Part shown: positions 8,256-17,161 of the stretch, piece by piece | Layout: every line of letters begins with the position of its first letter | How positions within the stretch are numbered: position 1 is the stretch's first letter | Origin: Dorea longicatena | GTDB lineage: Bacteria > Bacillota > Clostridia > Lachnospirales > Lachnospiraceae | Direction: 5' to 3' | Length of the DNA: 64,000 bases | Assembly (NCBI RefSeq): GCF_024168045.1 | Contig: NZ_CP100126.1 | Span: forward strand, 1,567,501 to 1,631,500 | Program-made: the position numbers and the translations under genes | The notes under the pieces: model-generated | Told to the model about the DNA's origin: nothing | The model's database searches: none | Seen by the model: the letters and a program-made list of their open reading frames with translations, nothing else

Positions 8256-9470
8256 TTATATCTCATACGTCTTATTCTGCACAGCTTCTACGGATGTCTG
8301 AATCAGTCCGTCTGTCACATACACCGTCAGTTCATCACCTTTTTTTACTTGCCGGATACTCTTTATCACACTGCCATCCGCTTCTTCTACATAAGAAAAT
8401 CCCTGATTCAGCTTCCGGATCGGAGACAATCCATTCATCTTCTCGATCTGGATCGCCAGACGGTATCTTGCTTCCTTCACACGGTCATTCATCATCTGAC
8501 GGAGTTCATCTTCCAGCTCAGCCAGCCTCTGCTGCTGTTCCTGTAACTTATGACGCGGATGCAGATAAGAAAGTCTGGTCTCCATCTCTTTCAGCCGCAG
8601 CCGGTTCATACGGACGGCTCCTGCTACACTCCGATTCATACGCAGACGGCATTCTGCCAAATAATTCTCCACCTGTCTGTAATCCCACACTGCAAGCTCC
8701 GCAGCCGCCGAAGGTGTCGGGGCACGTAAGTCTGCCACGTAATCTGCGATTGTCACGTCTGTCTCATGACCTACCGCCGATATCACCGGAACCGTACAGT
8801 CGAAGATTGCCCTTGCCACTTTTTCTTCATTAAAGGCCCACAGATCTTCGATCGAGCCGCCGCCTCTTCCAATGATGATCACATCTACTTCTTTCATCTC
8901 CAACATACGGATTCCCCGCACAATGGACTCTTTGGCGCCTTCTCCCTGCACCTGAGCCGGATAAAGAATCAGCTGTACATACGGATTGCGTCTCGCAGAT
9001 ATATTCATGATATCCCGGACTGCAGCTCCCGTCGGCGCAGTCACAACACCGATCCGCTTTGCATATGCCGGAATCTGTTGCTTATATTCGGGTGCGAACA
9101 TTCCCATCTCTTCGAGTTCCTGCTTCAGCATCTGGTACTTCTCATAAAGTGCTCCTTCTCCATCCAGCCGGATCTCATTCGCATAAAGCTGGTAAGCGCC
9201 GGTTCTTTCATAGACATTTACGGAACCAAGCACAATGATCTGCTGTCCTTCTCTCATATGAAAAGAGAGCCCGCCTCGCTGCCCCGCAAACATGACACAG
9301 GCAATCGTTCCGGACTCATCCTTTAATGAAAAATATATATGTCCCGATGTGTGATACTTACAGTTAGAAACTTCTCCCTTTACATAGATACGGTTCAGCA
9401 TAAAGTCCTGGGTGAACATATTCTTGATATATGCATTCACCTGTTTTACTGTATATACATTTCGAGCCAT
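8256..9470 (-). CDS. xseA: Exodeoxyribonuclease VII large subunit
   Basis: 404 aa. The N-terminal OB fold (about 5-95, VKGEVSNCKYHTSGHIYFSLKD) is followed by the catalytic domain with VVTAPTGAAVRDI and the GRGGGSIEDLWAFNEE motif, then a coiled-coil stretch (about 275-345) that binds XseB. Together with XseB it trims single-stranded DNA in repair. nusB lies 13 bases upstream; XseA reads into xseB. Confidence 0.97.
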   Translation of the reverse strand: MARNVYTVKQVNAYIKNMFTQDFMLNRIYVKGEVSNCKYHTSGHIYFSLKDESGTIACVMFAGQRGGLSFHMREGQQIIVLGSVNVYERTGAYQLYANEIRLDGEGALYEKYQMLKQELEEMGMFAPEYKQQIPAYAKRIGVVTAPTGAAVRDIMNISARRNPYVQLILYPAQVQGEGAKESIVRGIRMLEMKEVDVIIIGRGGGSIEDLWAFNEEKVARAIFDCTVPVISAVGHETDVTIADYVADLRAPTPSAAAELAVWDYRQVENYLAECRLRMNRSVAGAVRMNRLRLKEMETRLSYLHPRHKLQEQQQRLAELEDELRQMMNDRVKEARYRLAIQIEKMNGLSPIRKLNQGFSYVEEADGSVIKSIRQVKKGDELTVYVTDGLIQTSVEAVQNKTYEI

Positions 9471-9483
9471 TTCCTACCTCTGA

Positions 9484-9882
9484 TTAATCTGCAAGCTTTG
9501 CCAATACTCCATTTACAAATGATGCACCGTCTTCACTGCTGTATTTCTTTGCAAGATTGACAGCTTCGTTGATTGCAACACCTGTCGGGACATCCTCGTC
9601 CCACTTCATCTCATAAACCGCAAGTCTCAGAATTGTAAGATCTACCTTGTTCATACGTCCTGTCTTCCATCCGGTCGTATGCTCATTGATCATTGCATCG
9701 ATTTCATCAATCTTCTCTACAACTTTCTGCGCTTTTTCACTGATATACTGCATATCTTTTTCTGTGGCGCCCTCGATCTGTTCAAAATACAGTTCTGCCT
9801 GTGTTCCCTGTTCTGCTTCTTCGTTAAAATCAGCACCAAATATCAACTTAAAGATATGTTCTCTCTGCTCTGTTCTCTTCAC
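9484..9882 (-). CDS. nusB: Transcription antitermination factor NusB
   Basis: 132 aa, the expected size. The helical NusB fold is recognised from REHIFKLIFG at the N-terminus and DVPTGVAINEAVNLAKKYSSEDGASFVNGVLAKL at the C-terminus. NusB with NusE (S10) binds boxA RNA and supports rRNA antitermination. The start is GTG at 9882 with GGAGG 8 bases upstream, inside the 3' end of the Asp23-family gene, to which it directly abuts. Confidence 0.97.
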   Translation of the reverse strand: MKRTEQREHIFKLIFGADFNEEAEQGTQAELYFEQIEGATEKDMQYISEKAQKVVEKIDEIDAMINEHTTGWKTGRMNKVDLTILRLAVYEMKWDEDVPTGVAINEAVNLAKKYSSEDGASFVNGVLAKLAD

Positions 9883-10266
9883 TTATGCTTCCTCCGGTAT
9901 CTCGACTCCGGCAACGCGGATGTTCACATCTGCCACCTCAAGTCCTGTCATATTCTCAATTGCAGTTTTTACCTTTTCCTGCACTTTAGAAGTGATGTCT
10001 TTGATGCTGTAACCATAATTCAGGTTCAATGCCAGGGATACCGTTACGATCCCGTCCAGCACATCTACTTTTACACCTTTAGATAGAGACTTCATTCCAA
10101 GTTTGCTGATCAGTTCTCTTGTCGCATTTCCCGCCATAGAAGCAACACCTTCTACTTCCATTGCAGCAAGACCTGCGATAATCGCTACAACTTCATCTGC
10201 AATCTTGATCTCTCCAAGATTTTCATCTGTTTTTATTGTATACGTATTTTTTTCTTCTTTACTCAT
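9883..10266 (-). CDS. Asp23/Gls24 (DUF322) family envelope stress protein
   Basis: 127 aa. The family core is clear: GEIKIADEVVAIIAGLAAMEVEGVASMAG followed by GVKVDVLDGIVTVSLALNLNYGYSI and VQEKVKTAIENMTGLEVADVNIRVAGVE. There is no signal peptide or membrane helix, so it is probably cytoplasmic and membrane-associated through partners, as Asp23 is in staphylococci. It heads the operon leading into nusB and xseA, a conserved location in Clostridia. Exact function is unknown. Confidence 0.9.
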   Translation of the reverse strand: MSKEEKNTYTIKTDENLGEIKIADEVVAIIAGLAAMEVEGVASMAGNATRELISKLGMKSLSKGVKVDVLDGIVTVSLALNLNYGYSIKDITSKVQEKVKTAIENMTGLEVADVNIRVAGVEIPEEA

Positions 10267-10305
10267 ATTCTAAGCGACCTCCCGTCTGGTTTTTCACTGT
10301 CTTTT

Positions 10306-10334
10306 ATTATAACAAACTTATATACATTTGAAAA
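10306..10334 (-). promoter_or_regulatory. Promoter of the Asp23-nusB-xseA operon
   Basis: TATAAT (10306-10311) and TTTTCA (10329-10334) on the minus strand are spaced by 17 bases, 40 bases upstream of the Asp23-family start. The -35 falls inside the tail of the prfC terminator, so terminator and promoter are packed together. Confidence 0.45.
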
Positions 10335-10357
10335 CCCCCAGTCATCCCGGGAGTTTT
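10331..10357 (-). terminator. Rho-independent terminator after prfC
   Basis: AAAACTCCC pairs with GGGGGTTTT around the loop GGGATGACT on the minus strand, 17 bases after the prfC stop. The stem is A-rich on one side and U-rich on the other, so it could also work in the plus direction. Confidence 0.65.
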
Positions 10358-10373
10358 ATTTCTGCTGATATTT

Positions 10374-11978
10374 TTATGATCTGCCGAACTCAGTCAGTTT
10401 CAGTCCTTCATTTCTGTCTACCGTCATACGGATGCTCCATTCATTGACAAATAACAGAAGCGGACGTCCCTTCAGATCTTTTACCTTTTTCATATCCGAA
10501 GTTCCGGTCAGTTTATCCAGATCAATTTCTTCATTTTCAATCCAGCGGATGTACTCATATGGCAGATTTTCCAGACGGATCTCCACGTTATATTCGTTCT
10601 CCAGACGGTATTTTAACACATCAAACTGAAGCACTCCGACAACACCGACAATGATCTCTTCCATACCGGTATTGTATTCCTGGAATATCTGTATTGCACC
10701 TTCCTGGGCAATCTGGTTGATTCCCTTAATGAACTGCTTTCTCTTCATAGTATCAACCTGGCGCACACGTGCAAAATGCTCCGGCGCAAATGTCGGGATC
10801 CCTTCATATGTGAATTTATCCTGTGCGGTCGTCAGTGTATCTCCGATTGAAAAGATTCCCGGATCAAATACACCGATGATATCTCCGCCGTAAGCTTTAC
10901 TGATCATCTTACGCTCGCTTGCCATCATCTGCTGCGGCTGGGAAAGACGTACTTTCTTTCCGCCCTGCATATGATATACATCCATACCGGCTTCGAATTC
11001 TCCGGAGCAGATACGCATAAATGCAATCCTGTCCCGGTGCGCTTTATTCATATTCGCCTGGATCTTAAATACAAATGCCGAGAAATCTCCTTCTTCCATC
11101 GGATCGATCGGACCTCTGTCAGATGTTCTCGGAAGCGGTGATGTCGTCATCTGAAGGAAATGCTGGAGGAATGTCTCCACTCCAAAGTTGGTAAGCGCAG
11201 ATCCAAAGAAGACCGGTGAAAGTTCTCCCTTGCTTACCAGTTCCTGGTCGAATTCTGCTCCGGCACCATCCTGAAGTTCAATCTCTTCTTCCAGCTGCAC
11301 TCTCTGATCATCTGTGATCAGCCACGAGATCTCCGGATCATTGATATCTACCTTCTTTACTTCTCCCTGCGTCGTTCCCTTTTTTGTATCCGAGAAGATT
11401 TCCACCTTTTTACTTGCTCTGTCATATACACCTCTGAACTCTTTACCTGAACCGATCGGCCAGTTGATCGGGCATGTTGCAATTCCAAGTTCATTTTCAA
11501 TATCATCCAGAAGTTCAAATGTATCCATTGCTTCACGGTCCATCTTATTGATGAATGTAAAGATCGGGATATGGCGCATCGTACATACTTTAAACAGCTT
11601 TCTCGTCTGTGCCTCGACACCCTTGGATGCATCGATAACCATCACCGCAGAATCTGCTGCCATCAGGGTACGGTAAGTATCCTCCGAAAAGTCCTGATGC
11701 CCCGGTGTGTCCAGGATATTGATACAGTATCCGTCATAATTAAACTGCAATACGGAAGAAGTAACCGAGATACCTCTTTCTTTCTCAATCTCCATCCAGT
11801 CAGAAACCGCATGCTTTGCAGTTGCCTTTCCTTTTACGCTTCCCGCCTGATTGATGGCACCTCCGTAGAGAAGGAACTTCTCTGTCAGTGTCGTCTTACC
11901 TGCATCGGGATGTGAGATAATTGCAAATGTTCTTCTTTTCTTTATCTGATTCTTTACTTCATTCGTAATCTGTGACAT
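10374..11978 (-). CDS. prfC: Peptide chain release factor 3 (RF3)
   Basis: 534 aa, normal RF3 length. The GTPase domain shows SHPDAGKTTLTE (P loop, about 23-34), DTPGHQDFSEDTYRT (G3) and NKMDRE (G4), followed by EF-G-like domain II and the RF3 C-terminal domain. RF3 is the GTPase that recycles RF1 and RF2 from the ribosome after termination. It is flanked by its own promoter and terminator and appears to be a single-gene unit inserted between the spoIIIA operon and the Asp23 operon. TAGGAG precedes the ATG. Confidence 0.97.
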   Translation of the reverse strand: MSQITNEVKNQIKKRRTFAIISHPDAGKTTLTEKFLLYGGAINQAGSVKGKATAKHAVSDWMEIEKERGISVTSSVLQFNYDGYCINILDTPGHQDFSEDTYRTLMAADSAVMVIDASKGVEAQTRKLFKVCTMRHIPIFTFINKMDREAMDTFELLDDIENELGIATCPINWPIGSGKEFRGVYDRASKKVEIFSDTKKGTTQGEVKKVDINDPEISWLITDDQRVQLEEEIELQDGAGAEFDQELVSKGELSPVFFGSALTNFGVETFLQHFLQMTTSPLPRTSDRGPIDPMEEGDFSAFVFKIQANMNKAHRDRIAFMRICSGEFEAGMDVYHMQGGKKVRLSQPQQMMASERKMISKAYGGDIIGVFDPGIFSIGDTLTTAQDKFTYEGIPTFAPEHFARVRQVDTMKRKQFIKGINQIAQEGAIQIFQEYNTGMEEIIVGVVGVLQFDVLKYRLENEYNVEIRLENLPYEYIRWIENEEIDLDKLTGTSDMKKVKDLKGRPLLLFVNEWSIRMTVDRNEGLKLTEFGRS

Positions 11979-12029
11979 ATATTATACACTCCTAATTTAT
12001 AGTATATCCGTTTATAGGCACTATTAATC

Positions 12030-12058
12030 AGTATAACATATGTCTTTAAAATGCTCAA
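12030..12058 (-). promoter_or_regulatory. prfC promoter
   Basis: On the minus strand TTGAGC (12053-12058) and TATACT (12030-12035) are separated by 17 bases, 52 bases before the prfC start. This is a good vegetative promoter match, so prfC need not depend on readthrough from the sporulation operon. Confidence 0.6.
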
Positions 12059-12104
12059 ACATATTTTTCCTGTATTTTCAAGGTTTTCCCTTGTTTTCTG
12101 CAGC

Positions 12105-12770
12105 TTACTTCGAATCCGCATTCACCGGATTGATCACAATATTCTGTGCTGCCACCCCCGTCTTTCTGGTCACAATATCTTCGATCTGCGCACGGTTTGC
12201 ATCACTTAACTCGGAAGCTCCTACGATCACATCTGCCTGATCATCCGTGATGCTCACAACGGAATTATGAAATCCTTTGGCTGCCAGGAGTGACTCTGCA
12301 GCCGATTCTTTTTCTGCGGTCTCCGTCATCTGCACCATCTGGTTCACGGCTTTTTCTTTTTCTTCGGCGCTGAGATTCTTATTATCGATAATATTCTGTA
12401 ATGTTTCTTTATTCTTAGAGCGCACCTGTTCCCTGCTCACCTTTGCCTGCGACACAACCGAACTTACTGATCCATTTGTAAGGACTGCTTCTCCGGGTGT
12501 TCCGTCTACACTTCCGTCATCTGTACTTCCGGCATTGCTGTCTGCGCCGCTGCCGGAATCCCCCTCCTGACTTTTCATATCTCCGGATGACACCGATGCA
12601 TCTTCATCGGAAATATCCAGCAATTCCTTGTTTGCGAGTTCAGAATTGGTCTCCTGTGTCTTCGTCTTGTTCGGAAATAATTTGCCCGAGTAATTCATAT
12701 ACCCTGCGGCTGCGATCATCACTGCCAGTGTTGCGATCACAATCTGATTCTTCTTTGCAATCTTTTTCAA
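12105..12770 (-). CDS. spoIIIAH: SpoIIIAH, channel protein facing the forespore
   Basis: 221 aa. One N-terminal membrane segment (about 10-29, IVIATLAVMIAAAGYMNYSG) is followed by a polar low-complexity linker rich in Ser, Asp and Gly (about 45-95), then a C-terminal YscJ/FliF-like domain with the family's KGFHNSVVSITDDQADVIV and TGVAAQNIVINPV. In the family it binds forespore SpoIIQ and forms the ring linking mother cell and forespore. It is the last gene of the eight-gene spoIIIA operon. Confidence 0.95.
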   Translation of the reverse strand: MKKIAKKNQIVIATLAVMIAAAGYMNYSGKLFPNKTKTQETNSELANKELLDISDEDASVSSGDMKSQEGDSGSGADSNAGSTDDGSVDGTPGEAVLTNGSVSSVVSQAKVSREQVRSKNKETLQNIIDNKNLSAEEKEKAVNQMVQMTETAEKESAAESLLAAKGFHNSVVSITDDQADVIVGASELSDANRAQIEDIVTRKTGVAAQNIVINPVNADSK

Positions 12771-12801
12771 TGTTATGCCCTCCTGTCCGTTTTACACTGC
12801 T

Positions 12802-13446
12802 TTAATTCATCTGCTTTTTCATTATTCTAATCTTATGCGGTTCGATATCAAATAATGCCTGGACCGCACTGCTGATATTTTCTTTCACCACTGCATTCCC
12901 GCCTCCATCTGCGATCACGACCACACCTTCGATTTCGGGACTTAATTCTTTGCTTACATATGGAGATCCGCTACCCTGAGTAGTGCTGTCACTGTCACTT
13001 GCATATACCGTATTTTCTTTTTTGGATGCCTTTGACGACTGTCTGGTTCCACCCTGGCTGTCTTCTTCCGTCACCGTTTCCTGATCCGATTCTGTATCCT
13101 TATCCAGCACCTTTTCTGCTGAAGATTTCAGTGTGATCATCACCTTTACTTCTCCGGCTCCTTCAATCTGCGATAAGATCCGACTCAGGCGGTCTTCCAG
13201 ATAGGTAGTATACGCTTCTTCGTCTGTCCCATCAGATGTCCCCCTTACAGTTTTTCCTGTATTGCCGTCTGATGCGGACGAAGCATGTTCTTTCGTCTTT
13301 CCTGCCGGAACTGCGATCACCATCAGAAGAATTCCTGCAAGAAGCAGAATCAGGAGCTGATCTTTTTTTAAATTTTTAAACGAAAACTTTTTCCAGTTTG
13401 TAAGTTTGTTCGGAAACAATTCACTCAGATTCTTTGCCGATTTCAA
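12802..13446 (-). CDS. spoIIIAG: SpoIIIAG, ring-forming sporulation protein
   Basis: 214 aa. One membrane segment (about 31-48, LLILLLAGILLMVIAV) is followed by a ring-building motif domain (YTTYLEDRLSRILSQIEGAGEVKVMITL) split by a long Ser/Asp/Gln-rich insertion, then GVVVIADGGGNAVV. SpoIIIAG forms a large ring in the intermembrane space. The start is uncertain: I favour TTG at 13446, with AGGTGG six bases upstream, because the in-frame ATG at 13500 would overlap spoIIIAF by 80 bases and has no ribosome site. Confidence 0.9.
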   Translation of the reverse strand: MKSAKNLSELFPNKLTNWKKFSFKNLKKDQLLILLLAGILLMVIAVPAGKTKEHASSASDGNTGKTVRGTSDGTDEEAYTTYLEDRLSRILSQIEGAGEVKVMITLKSSAEKVLDKDTESDQETVTEEDSQGGTRQSSKASKKENTVYASDSDSTTQGSGSPYVSKELSPEIEGVVVIADGGGNAVVKENISSAVQALFDIEPHKIRIMKKQMN

Positions 13447-13771
13447 TCTGCTCCACCTCGATTCTTCTGTTCTGGCTTGTATTTTCATCATTCTGTCCAT
13501 CTATCCTGAGAATCTCTTCCTGAACTTTCTGACTTTTTTCTTCCAGTTCACTGACCTGAATCTTATATACACTGTTATGATAAATTTCTTCAAATGCGGT
13601 TCTCTTATCCAATAATTCCAATACCGGAACAACCAACATTGCTGTCAGAATCAGTCCCAGAACGAAACGGACATATTTTTGAAACCCATGATCCGGCAGC
13701 ATCTGTAAGATCATGCTTCCAAGCACTGCAAAAAATGATAACTTTAAGATCCAGTTATAGATAAACTCCAT
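13421..13771 (-). CDS. spoIIIAF: SpoIIIAF
   Basis: 116 aa. Two N-terminal membrane segments (MEFIYNWILKLSFFAVLGSM and YVRFVLGLILTAMLVVPVLELL) are followed by a charged soluble tail that in the family adopts a ring-building fold. The ATG at 13771 has AAGGAG 8 bases upstream and is preferred over ATG 13798, which overlaps spoIIIAE. The 3' end overlaps spoIIIAG. Confidence 0.9.
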   Translation of the reverse strand: MEFIYNWILKLSFFAVLGSMILQMLPDHGFQKYVRFVLGLILTAMLVVPVLELLDKRTAFEEIYHNSVYKIQVSELEEKSQKVQEEILRIDGQNDENTSQNRRIEVEQIEIGKESE

Positions 13772-13790
13772 CTGTCCCGCTCCTTTTTGG

Positions 13791-14981
13791 TCATGCATTC
13801 GTCACCGCCGCCACGATTGCGATCGTCAGCAGAAATAACACTCCCACAGTAAATACAATCTGCATCAGTATCTGACATCCTTCTCCTACCGCTTCTACGC
13901 AGCCCGTGACACGTTCATCCGACACCGGCTGGATCATGGCAGCCGCAAGCTTATAAAGAAGAGCTGTTCCCGCAGTCTGGACTAACGGTATGACACACAG
14001 GGCAATACAGATCACCGCTCCTGCCATCCCGATTCCATTCTTTACCAGTACTGCCGTTCCAAGCGCCACCTCCGTCATTCCGCCCAGGAGATTGCCTATT
14101 CCCGGGATTGCCTCTGCACCTTTCAGTACGGTGCTTCTTTTCACCGTATCGATCGCAGGACTGATCATTCCCTGGATCAGGTTCGCACCGATGACACACG
14201 CAAGTGCTGTCTTAAGCGTCCAGCGGATGACAATTTCCAGAAATTCCGATAATTTCTCCAACATATCTTCCGGTCCCAGAAAATTCAAGATACGGATGAT
14301 CATATATACTCTCACCATCGGCAGCAGTACATTTTCGATTATGATCTCAACCGCATAGATTAAAAACAGAACAAGATTGTAAAATGCCACCCCGGTCACA
14401 CTTCCCTTCGCCACTGCAACCGCCAGAAAATAAACCGGATAGAATACTCCCATAAAAGCAGTGATATTCCGTATCCCGGATTCCACCCACTTAAGAACCA
14501 CATCAAAAGCAGCGACCGTCAGTGCCGCCAATAACATGTAAATCATATAGAATCCGACACTTGCCACCTGTCGGTTCTGAAGGGTACCTGCAAACTGATT
14601 CATGAATGCTGCAATCATTGCAATCAGCAATATATGTATCAAATTCTTTTTGCCCGTCTGAAGCAGATAAAACATCTGCTCCCTGACGAATTCTGAAAGA
14701 AGCTTTGCAGATGCCTTCAGATTTCCGGTTAAGATTTCCGATATTACTTCTTTAAATATGATCCGTTTTTCAGGGAACAGAGACTGTAAGGAATCGTCAA
14801 TTTTGCCGTATTCAAATTCTGAGAGGATGCTTTCTTTTATTTTCTGTTGTTCCTGTTCTGGATCCGCCGCATAACAATATGTAACTCCAATATCTTCCAA
14901 CGCCGAAAACAATAGCAAAAATATTAAGACGCACCCGATATAAATACCCGTTATTTTTTTATATCCCGCACTACATCTCAT
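13791..14981 (-). CDS. spoIIIAE: SpoIIIAE, polytopic membrane component of the feeding channel
   Basis: 396 aa. An N-terminal signal-like segment (about 12-35) precedes a soluble part and then about seven to eight hydrophobic segments between residues 110 and 396. The family's conserved stretch GAEAIPGIGNLLGGMTEVALGTAVLVKNGIG is present. It is thought to be the membrane export core of the SpoIIIA-SpoIIQ complex. The start overlaps spoIIIAD by 4 bases, a sign of translational coupling. Confidence 0.95.
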   Translation of the reverse strand: MRCSAGYKKITGIYIGCVLIFLLLFSALEDIGVTYCYAADPEQEQQKIKESILSEFEYGKIDDSLQSLFPEKRIIFKEVISEILTGNLKASAKLLSEFVREQMFYLLQTGKKNLIHILLIAMIAAFMNQFAGTLQNRQVASVGFYMIYMLLAALTVAAFDVVLKWVESGIRNITAFMGVFYPVYFLAVAVAKGSVTGVAFYNLVLFLIYAVEIIIENVLLPMVRVYMIIRILNFLGPEDMLEKLSEFLEIVIRWTLKTALACVIGANLIQGMISPAIDTVKRSTVLKGAEAIPGIGNLLGGMTEVALGTAVLVKNGIGMAGAVICIALCVIPLVQTAGTALLYKLAAAMIQPVSDERVTGCVEAVGEGCQILMQIVFTVGVLFLLTIAIVAAVTNA

Positions 14982-15364
14982 ACCAGAAATCCCCGTATCG
15001 TCTGCAAAAGCGCACTTAACACCGGAAGACTTAACACCAGGATTGTAATCTTGGCGAACACTTCGATCTGTAATGCAATCGTCTGATACCCCGCATCTTT
15101 ACATATTGCCGAAGAAAATTCGGCCGCATATGTAATCCCAAGAATCTTCCACAATGTTTTCCAATAATCATTGCCAGGCCCGGCAACGCTGTTGATCTCA
15201 TTCAACACATCTTTGATCAGTCTGATCTTCCCAAGCAAAGTGGCAAAGATCAAAAGACCAAGGACAATACTGATATAGATGCCATATTCGGATTTACCAC
15301 TTTTGAACTGCAAAGCCAGAAGAACTCCTGCCACTCCCAGTATTCCGATCTGCAGCATACTCAT
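14978..15364 (-). CDS. spoIIIAD: SpoIIIAD
   Basis: 128 aa, matching the family's usual length. Three to four hydrophobic segments occur (LQIGILGVAGVLLALQF; YGIYISIVLGLLIFATLL; a C-terminal ITILVLSLPVLSALL), with the conserved EFSSAICKDAGYQTIALQIE between them. ATG 15364 has GGGAGG 8 bases upstream; an upstream in-frame ATG at 15394 would add ten unconserved residues. It is a small membrane subunit of the mother-cell channel. Confidence 0.92.
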   Translation of the reverse strand: MSMLQIGILGVAGVLLALQFKSGKSEYGIYISIVLGLLIFATLLGKIRLIKDVLNEINSVAGPGNDYWKTLWKILGITYAAEFSSAICKDAGYQTIALQIEVFAKITILVLSLPVLSALLQTIRGFLV

Positions 15365-15415
15365 ATGTTCCGCCTCCCATCCCATATAGCACATACTTCT
15401 CAGACATCACACATT

Positions 15416-15610
15416 TTATAACGAGAACAGATCCTGGATGGATTCAAACAGATCATAGATATATGGCACGATCCAGAATAAAACCAGTAAAAGTCCTGCC
15501 AGACTGGTCAAGAATGCCTGTTCTTCTCTTCCGCTGTGCTTTAACACCTGACAAAGTATGGATACAAGAATCCCTACCGCCGCAATTTTAAATATCAGAT
15601 TCACACTCAT
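15416..15610 (-). CDS. spoIIIAC: SpoIIIAC
   Basis: 64 aa, close to the family's roughly 66-68. Two membrane segments (NLIFKIAAVGILVSILCQVL and FLTSLAGLLLVLFWIVPYIYDLF) form a helical hairpin. ATG 15610 with AGGAGG 6 bases upstream is clearly the real start; a longer open frame to 15676 runs into spoIIIAB and is not used. Confidence 0.92.
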   Translation of the reverse strand: MSVNLIFKIAAVGILVSILCQVLKHSGREEQAFLTSLAGLLLVLFWIVPYIYDLFESIQDLFSL

Positions 15611-15627
15611 ATACTGCCTCCTATTTT

Positions 15628-16146
15628 TTACAGGAGGATAATTGCCAGAAATATGCCTCCGGTCACTCCGACACACTGGTACAGACGGATTCTCTCCTTC
15701 TGCTCCGTTCTCATGTCCTCCATTTTCTGTTCCATTTGTTCCAGGTACAGATCCAATGTCTTCACCTGCATCTCGATATCGATCGTTCCCAATTCACTGC
15801 CCAGGCGTATCAGACTCTCCGTCATATCCTGTGGGATTCCGGTTTCCGCAAGATATTTTCTCGTCTCTTCTTCCCATATTCCCGCCAGACTTGTACCCTG
15901 TCTTTTCGTCAGCCTCTCGCACAAAGAAAGCAGCCACATCTTATACGGTTCCTGCGCTTCGCTCCCTACATGCAGAAACGCTTCCGGAAGCACCTGTCTG
16001 GAATAACGGATCTCACTTCTGATCCGAAAAATCAGTTTTCTCAGATATCGCATCTGTCTGTAACACTCTTCTATTTTTGCAGCCTGCAACATTCCCCAGC
16101 CCCCGCCTGCAAGAATGACCATGACTGCCCCGATTCCTTTTATCAT
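15628..16146 (-). CDS. spoIIIAB: SpoIIIAB
   Basis: 172 aa. Short hydrophobic segments at the two ends (IKGIGAVMVILAGGGWGMLQ and a C-terminal VGVTGGIFLAIILL) flank a soluble helical middle. The N-terminal part has the type II secretion GspF-like pattern described for SpoIIIAB, including RYLRKLIFRIRSEIRYS. It overlaps spoIIIAA by 4 bases (ATGA) and so is probably translationally coupled. It is a membrane partner of the SpoIIIAA ATPase. Confidence 0.93.
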   Translation of the reverse strand: MIKGIGAVMVILAGGGWGMLQAAKIEECYRQMRYLRKLIFRIRSEIRYSRQVLPEAFLHVGSEAQEPYKMWLLSLCERLTKRQGTSLAGIWEEETRKYLAETGIPQDMTESLIRLGSELGTIDIEMQVKTLDLYLEQMEQKMEDMRTEQKERIRLYQCVGVTGGIFLAIILL

Positions 16147-17090
16147 TTCGCCATTTCCATCATTTCTTTGTATAGAAGGCTTCCCCTGTTATCAAAGATT
16201 CCTTCGATCTGTCCCACGTGTGCGTCATTTCCAAGTAAAATATACCGTTCGAACCTTCCTTCTCCGATCATCCGGTTGAACAGTGGTTTTTTCCTAAGTT
16301 CTTCCATTGACTCTGCATGTACGGTCGCCAGCATCTTACATCCACAGTGCATGGCATATTCTATAGCATGTACATCTTCCGGTGTCCCAATCTCATCCAC
16401 AGCGATCACCTGCGGTCCCATTGAACGGATCAGCATGATCATCCCTTCTGCTTTCGGGCACCCATCCAGAATATCCGTACGGATTCCAAGATGATTCTGC
16501 GCCACACCCATATAGCAGCCGCCAATCTCCGAACGTTCATCCACCACACCTACCGCAAGTCCCGGAAGCCAGGAATTTCCTTCCGATATCTGACGAATCA
16601 GATCTCTTAACAGTGTCGTCTTACCACATCCCGGCGGCGATACGATCAATGTATGACATAACAACCGGTTACATACAATATAGGGAAATACCGCATCGGC
16701 GCATCCGATCATCTCATGTGCCACACGGATATTTACCGAAGAAATGTATTTCAGGTTCTTTACCTTCCCATTTTCCATAATAGCCTGTCCCGACAATCCC
16801 ACTCTGTGTCCTCCTTCGATCGTGATAAATCCCTGCCGCATCTCCTGCTCGCACGCATATAGGGAATAATTACTGATGTATTCCAGCATTTCGCGGATAT
16901 TATCTTTCGTCACCAGGTATGGCCGTCTGGCTTTCGCTCCGGGAATAACTTCTGTGTCATGATACAGGAAGATCAGCGGCTTTCCCTCCCGGAGACGGAT
17001 CTCCTGTAAGTATTCGAACTCCAGCTTTTCCTTTTGTATAATACTTCTGACATCCCATGGCAGGACTTTTAAGATTGTATCTTCTTTCAT
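16143..17090 (-). CDS. spoIIIAA: SpoIIIAA, secretion-type ATPase
   Basis: 315 aa. It is a cytoplasmic AAA-type ATPase with Walker A SPPGCGKTTLLRDL, the GVVDERSEIGGCYMG stretch, and Walker B VIAVDEIGTPEDV. It resembles secretion ATPases and powers the mother-cell side of the channel. ATG 17090 is chosen because GAGG lies 8 bases upstream; the open frame extends to a GTG at 17099. It is the first gene of the operon. Confidence 0.95.
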   Translation of the reverse strand: MKEDTILKVLPWDVRSIIQKEKLEFEYLQEIRLREGKPLIFLYHDTEVIPGAKARRPYLVTKDNIREMLEYISNYSLYACEQEMRQGFITIEGGHRVGLSGQAIMENGKVKNLKYISSVNIRVAHEMIGCADAVFPYIVCNRLLCHTLIVSPPGCGKTTLLRDLIRQISEGNSWLPGLAVGVVDERSEIGGCYMGVAQNHLGIRTDILDGCPKAEGMIMLIRSMGPQVIAVDEIGTPEDVHAIEYAMHCGCKMLATVHAESMEELRKKPLFNRMIGEGRFERYILLGNDAHVGQIEGIFDNRGSLLYKEMMEMAK

Positions 17091-17110
17091 GTTCATCACC
17101 TCTTTACACC

Positions 17111-17141
17111 CATGTATATGTGGATGGGCGGAGATTATGAC
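17111..17141 (-). promoter_or_regulatory. Sigma-E-like promoter of the spoIIIA operon
   Basis: On the minus strand a -35-like GTCATAAT (17134-17141) and a -10-like TATACATG (17111-17118) are separated by 15 bases, 20 bases upstream of spoIIIAA. They resemble the Bacillus sigma-E consensus (-35 kmATATT, -10 CATACAnT). In Bacillus the operon is known to be sigma-E dependent in the mother cell; the match here is by eye. Confidence 0.5.
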
Positions 17142-17161
17142 TGGTATTTTTCCAGAAACAC

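Noticed and set aside
12079-12093. CAAGG...CCTTG hairpin after spoIIIAH as an operon terminator
   Set aside because: The stem has only five pairs and no T tract follows on the minus strand, the direction of the operon.
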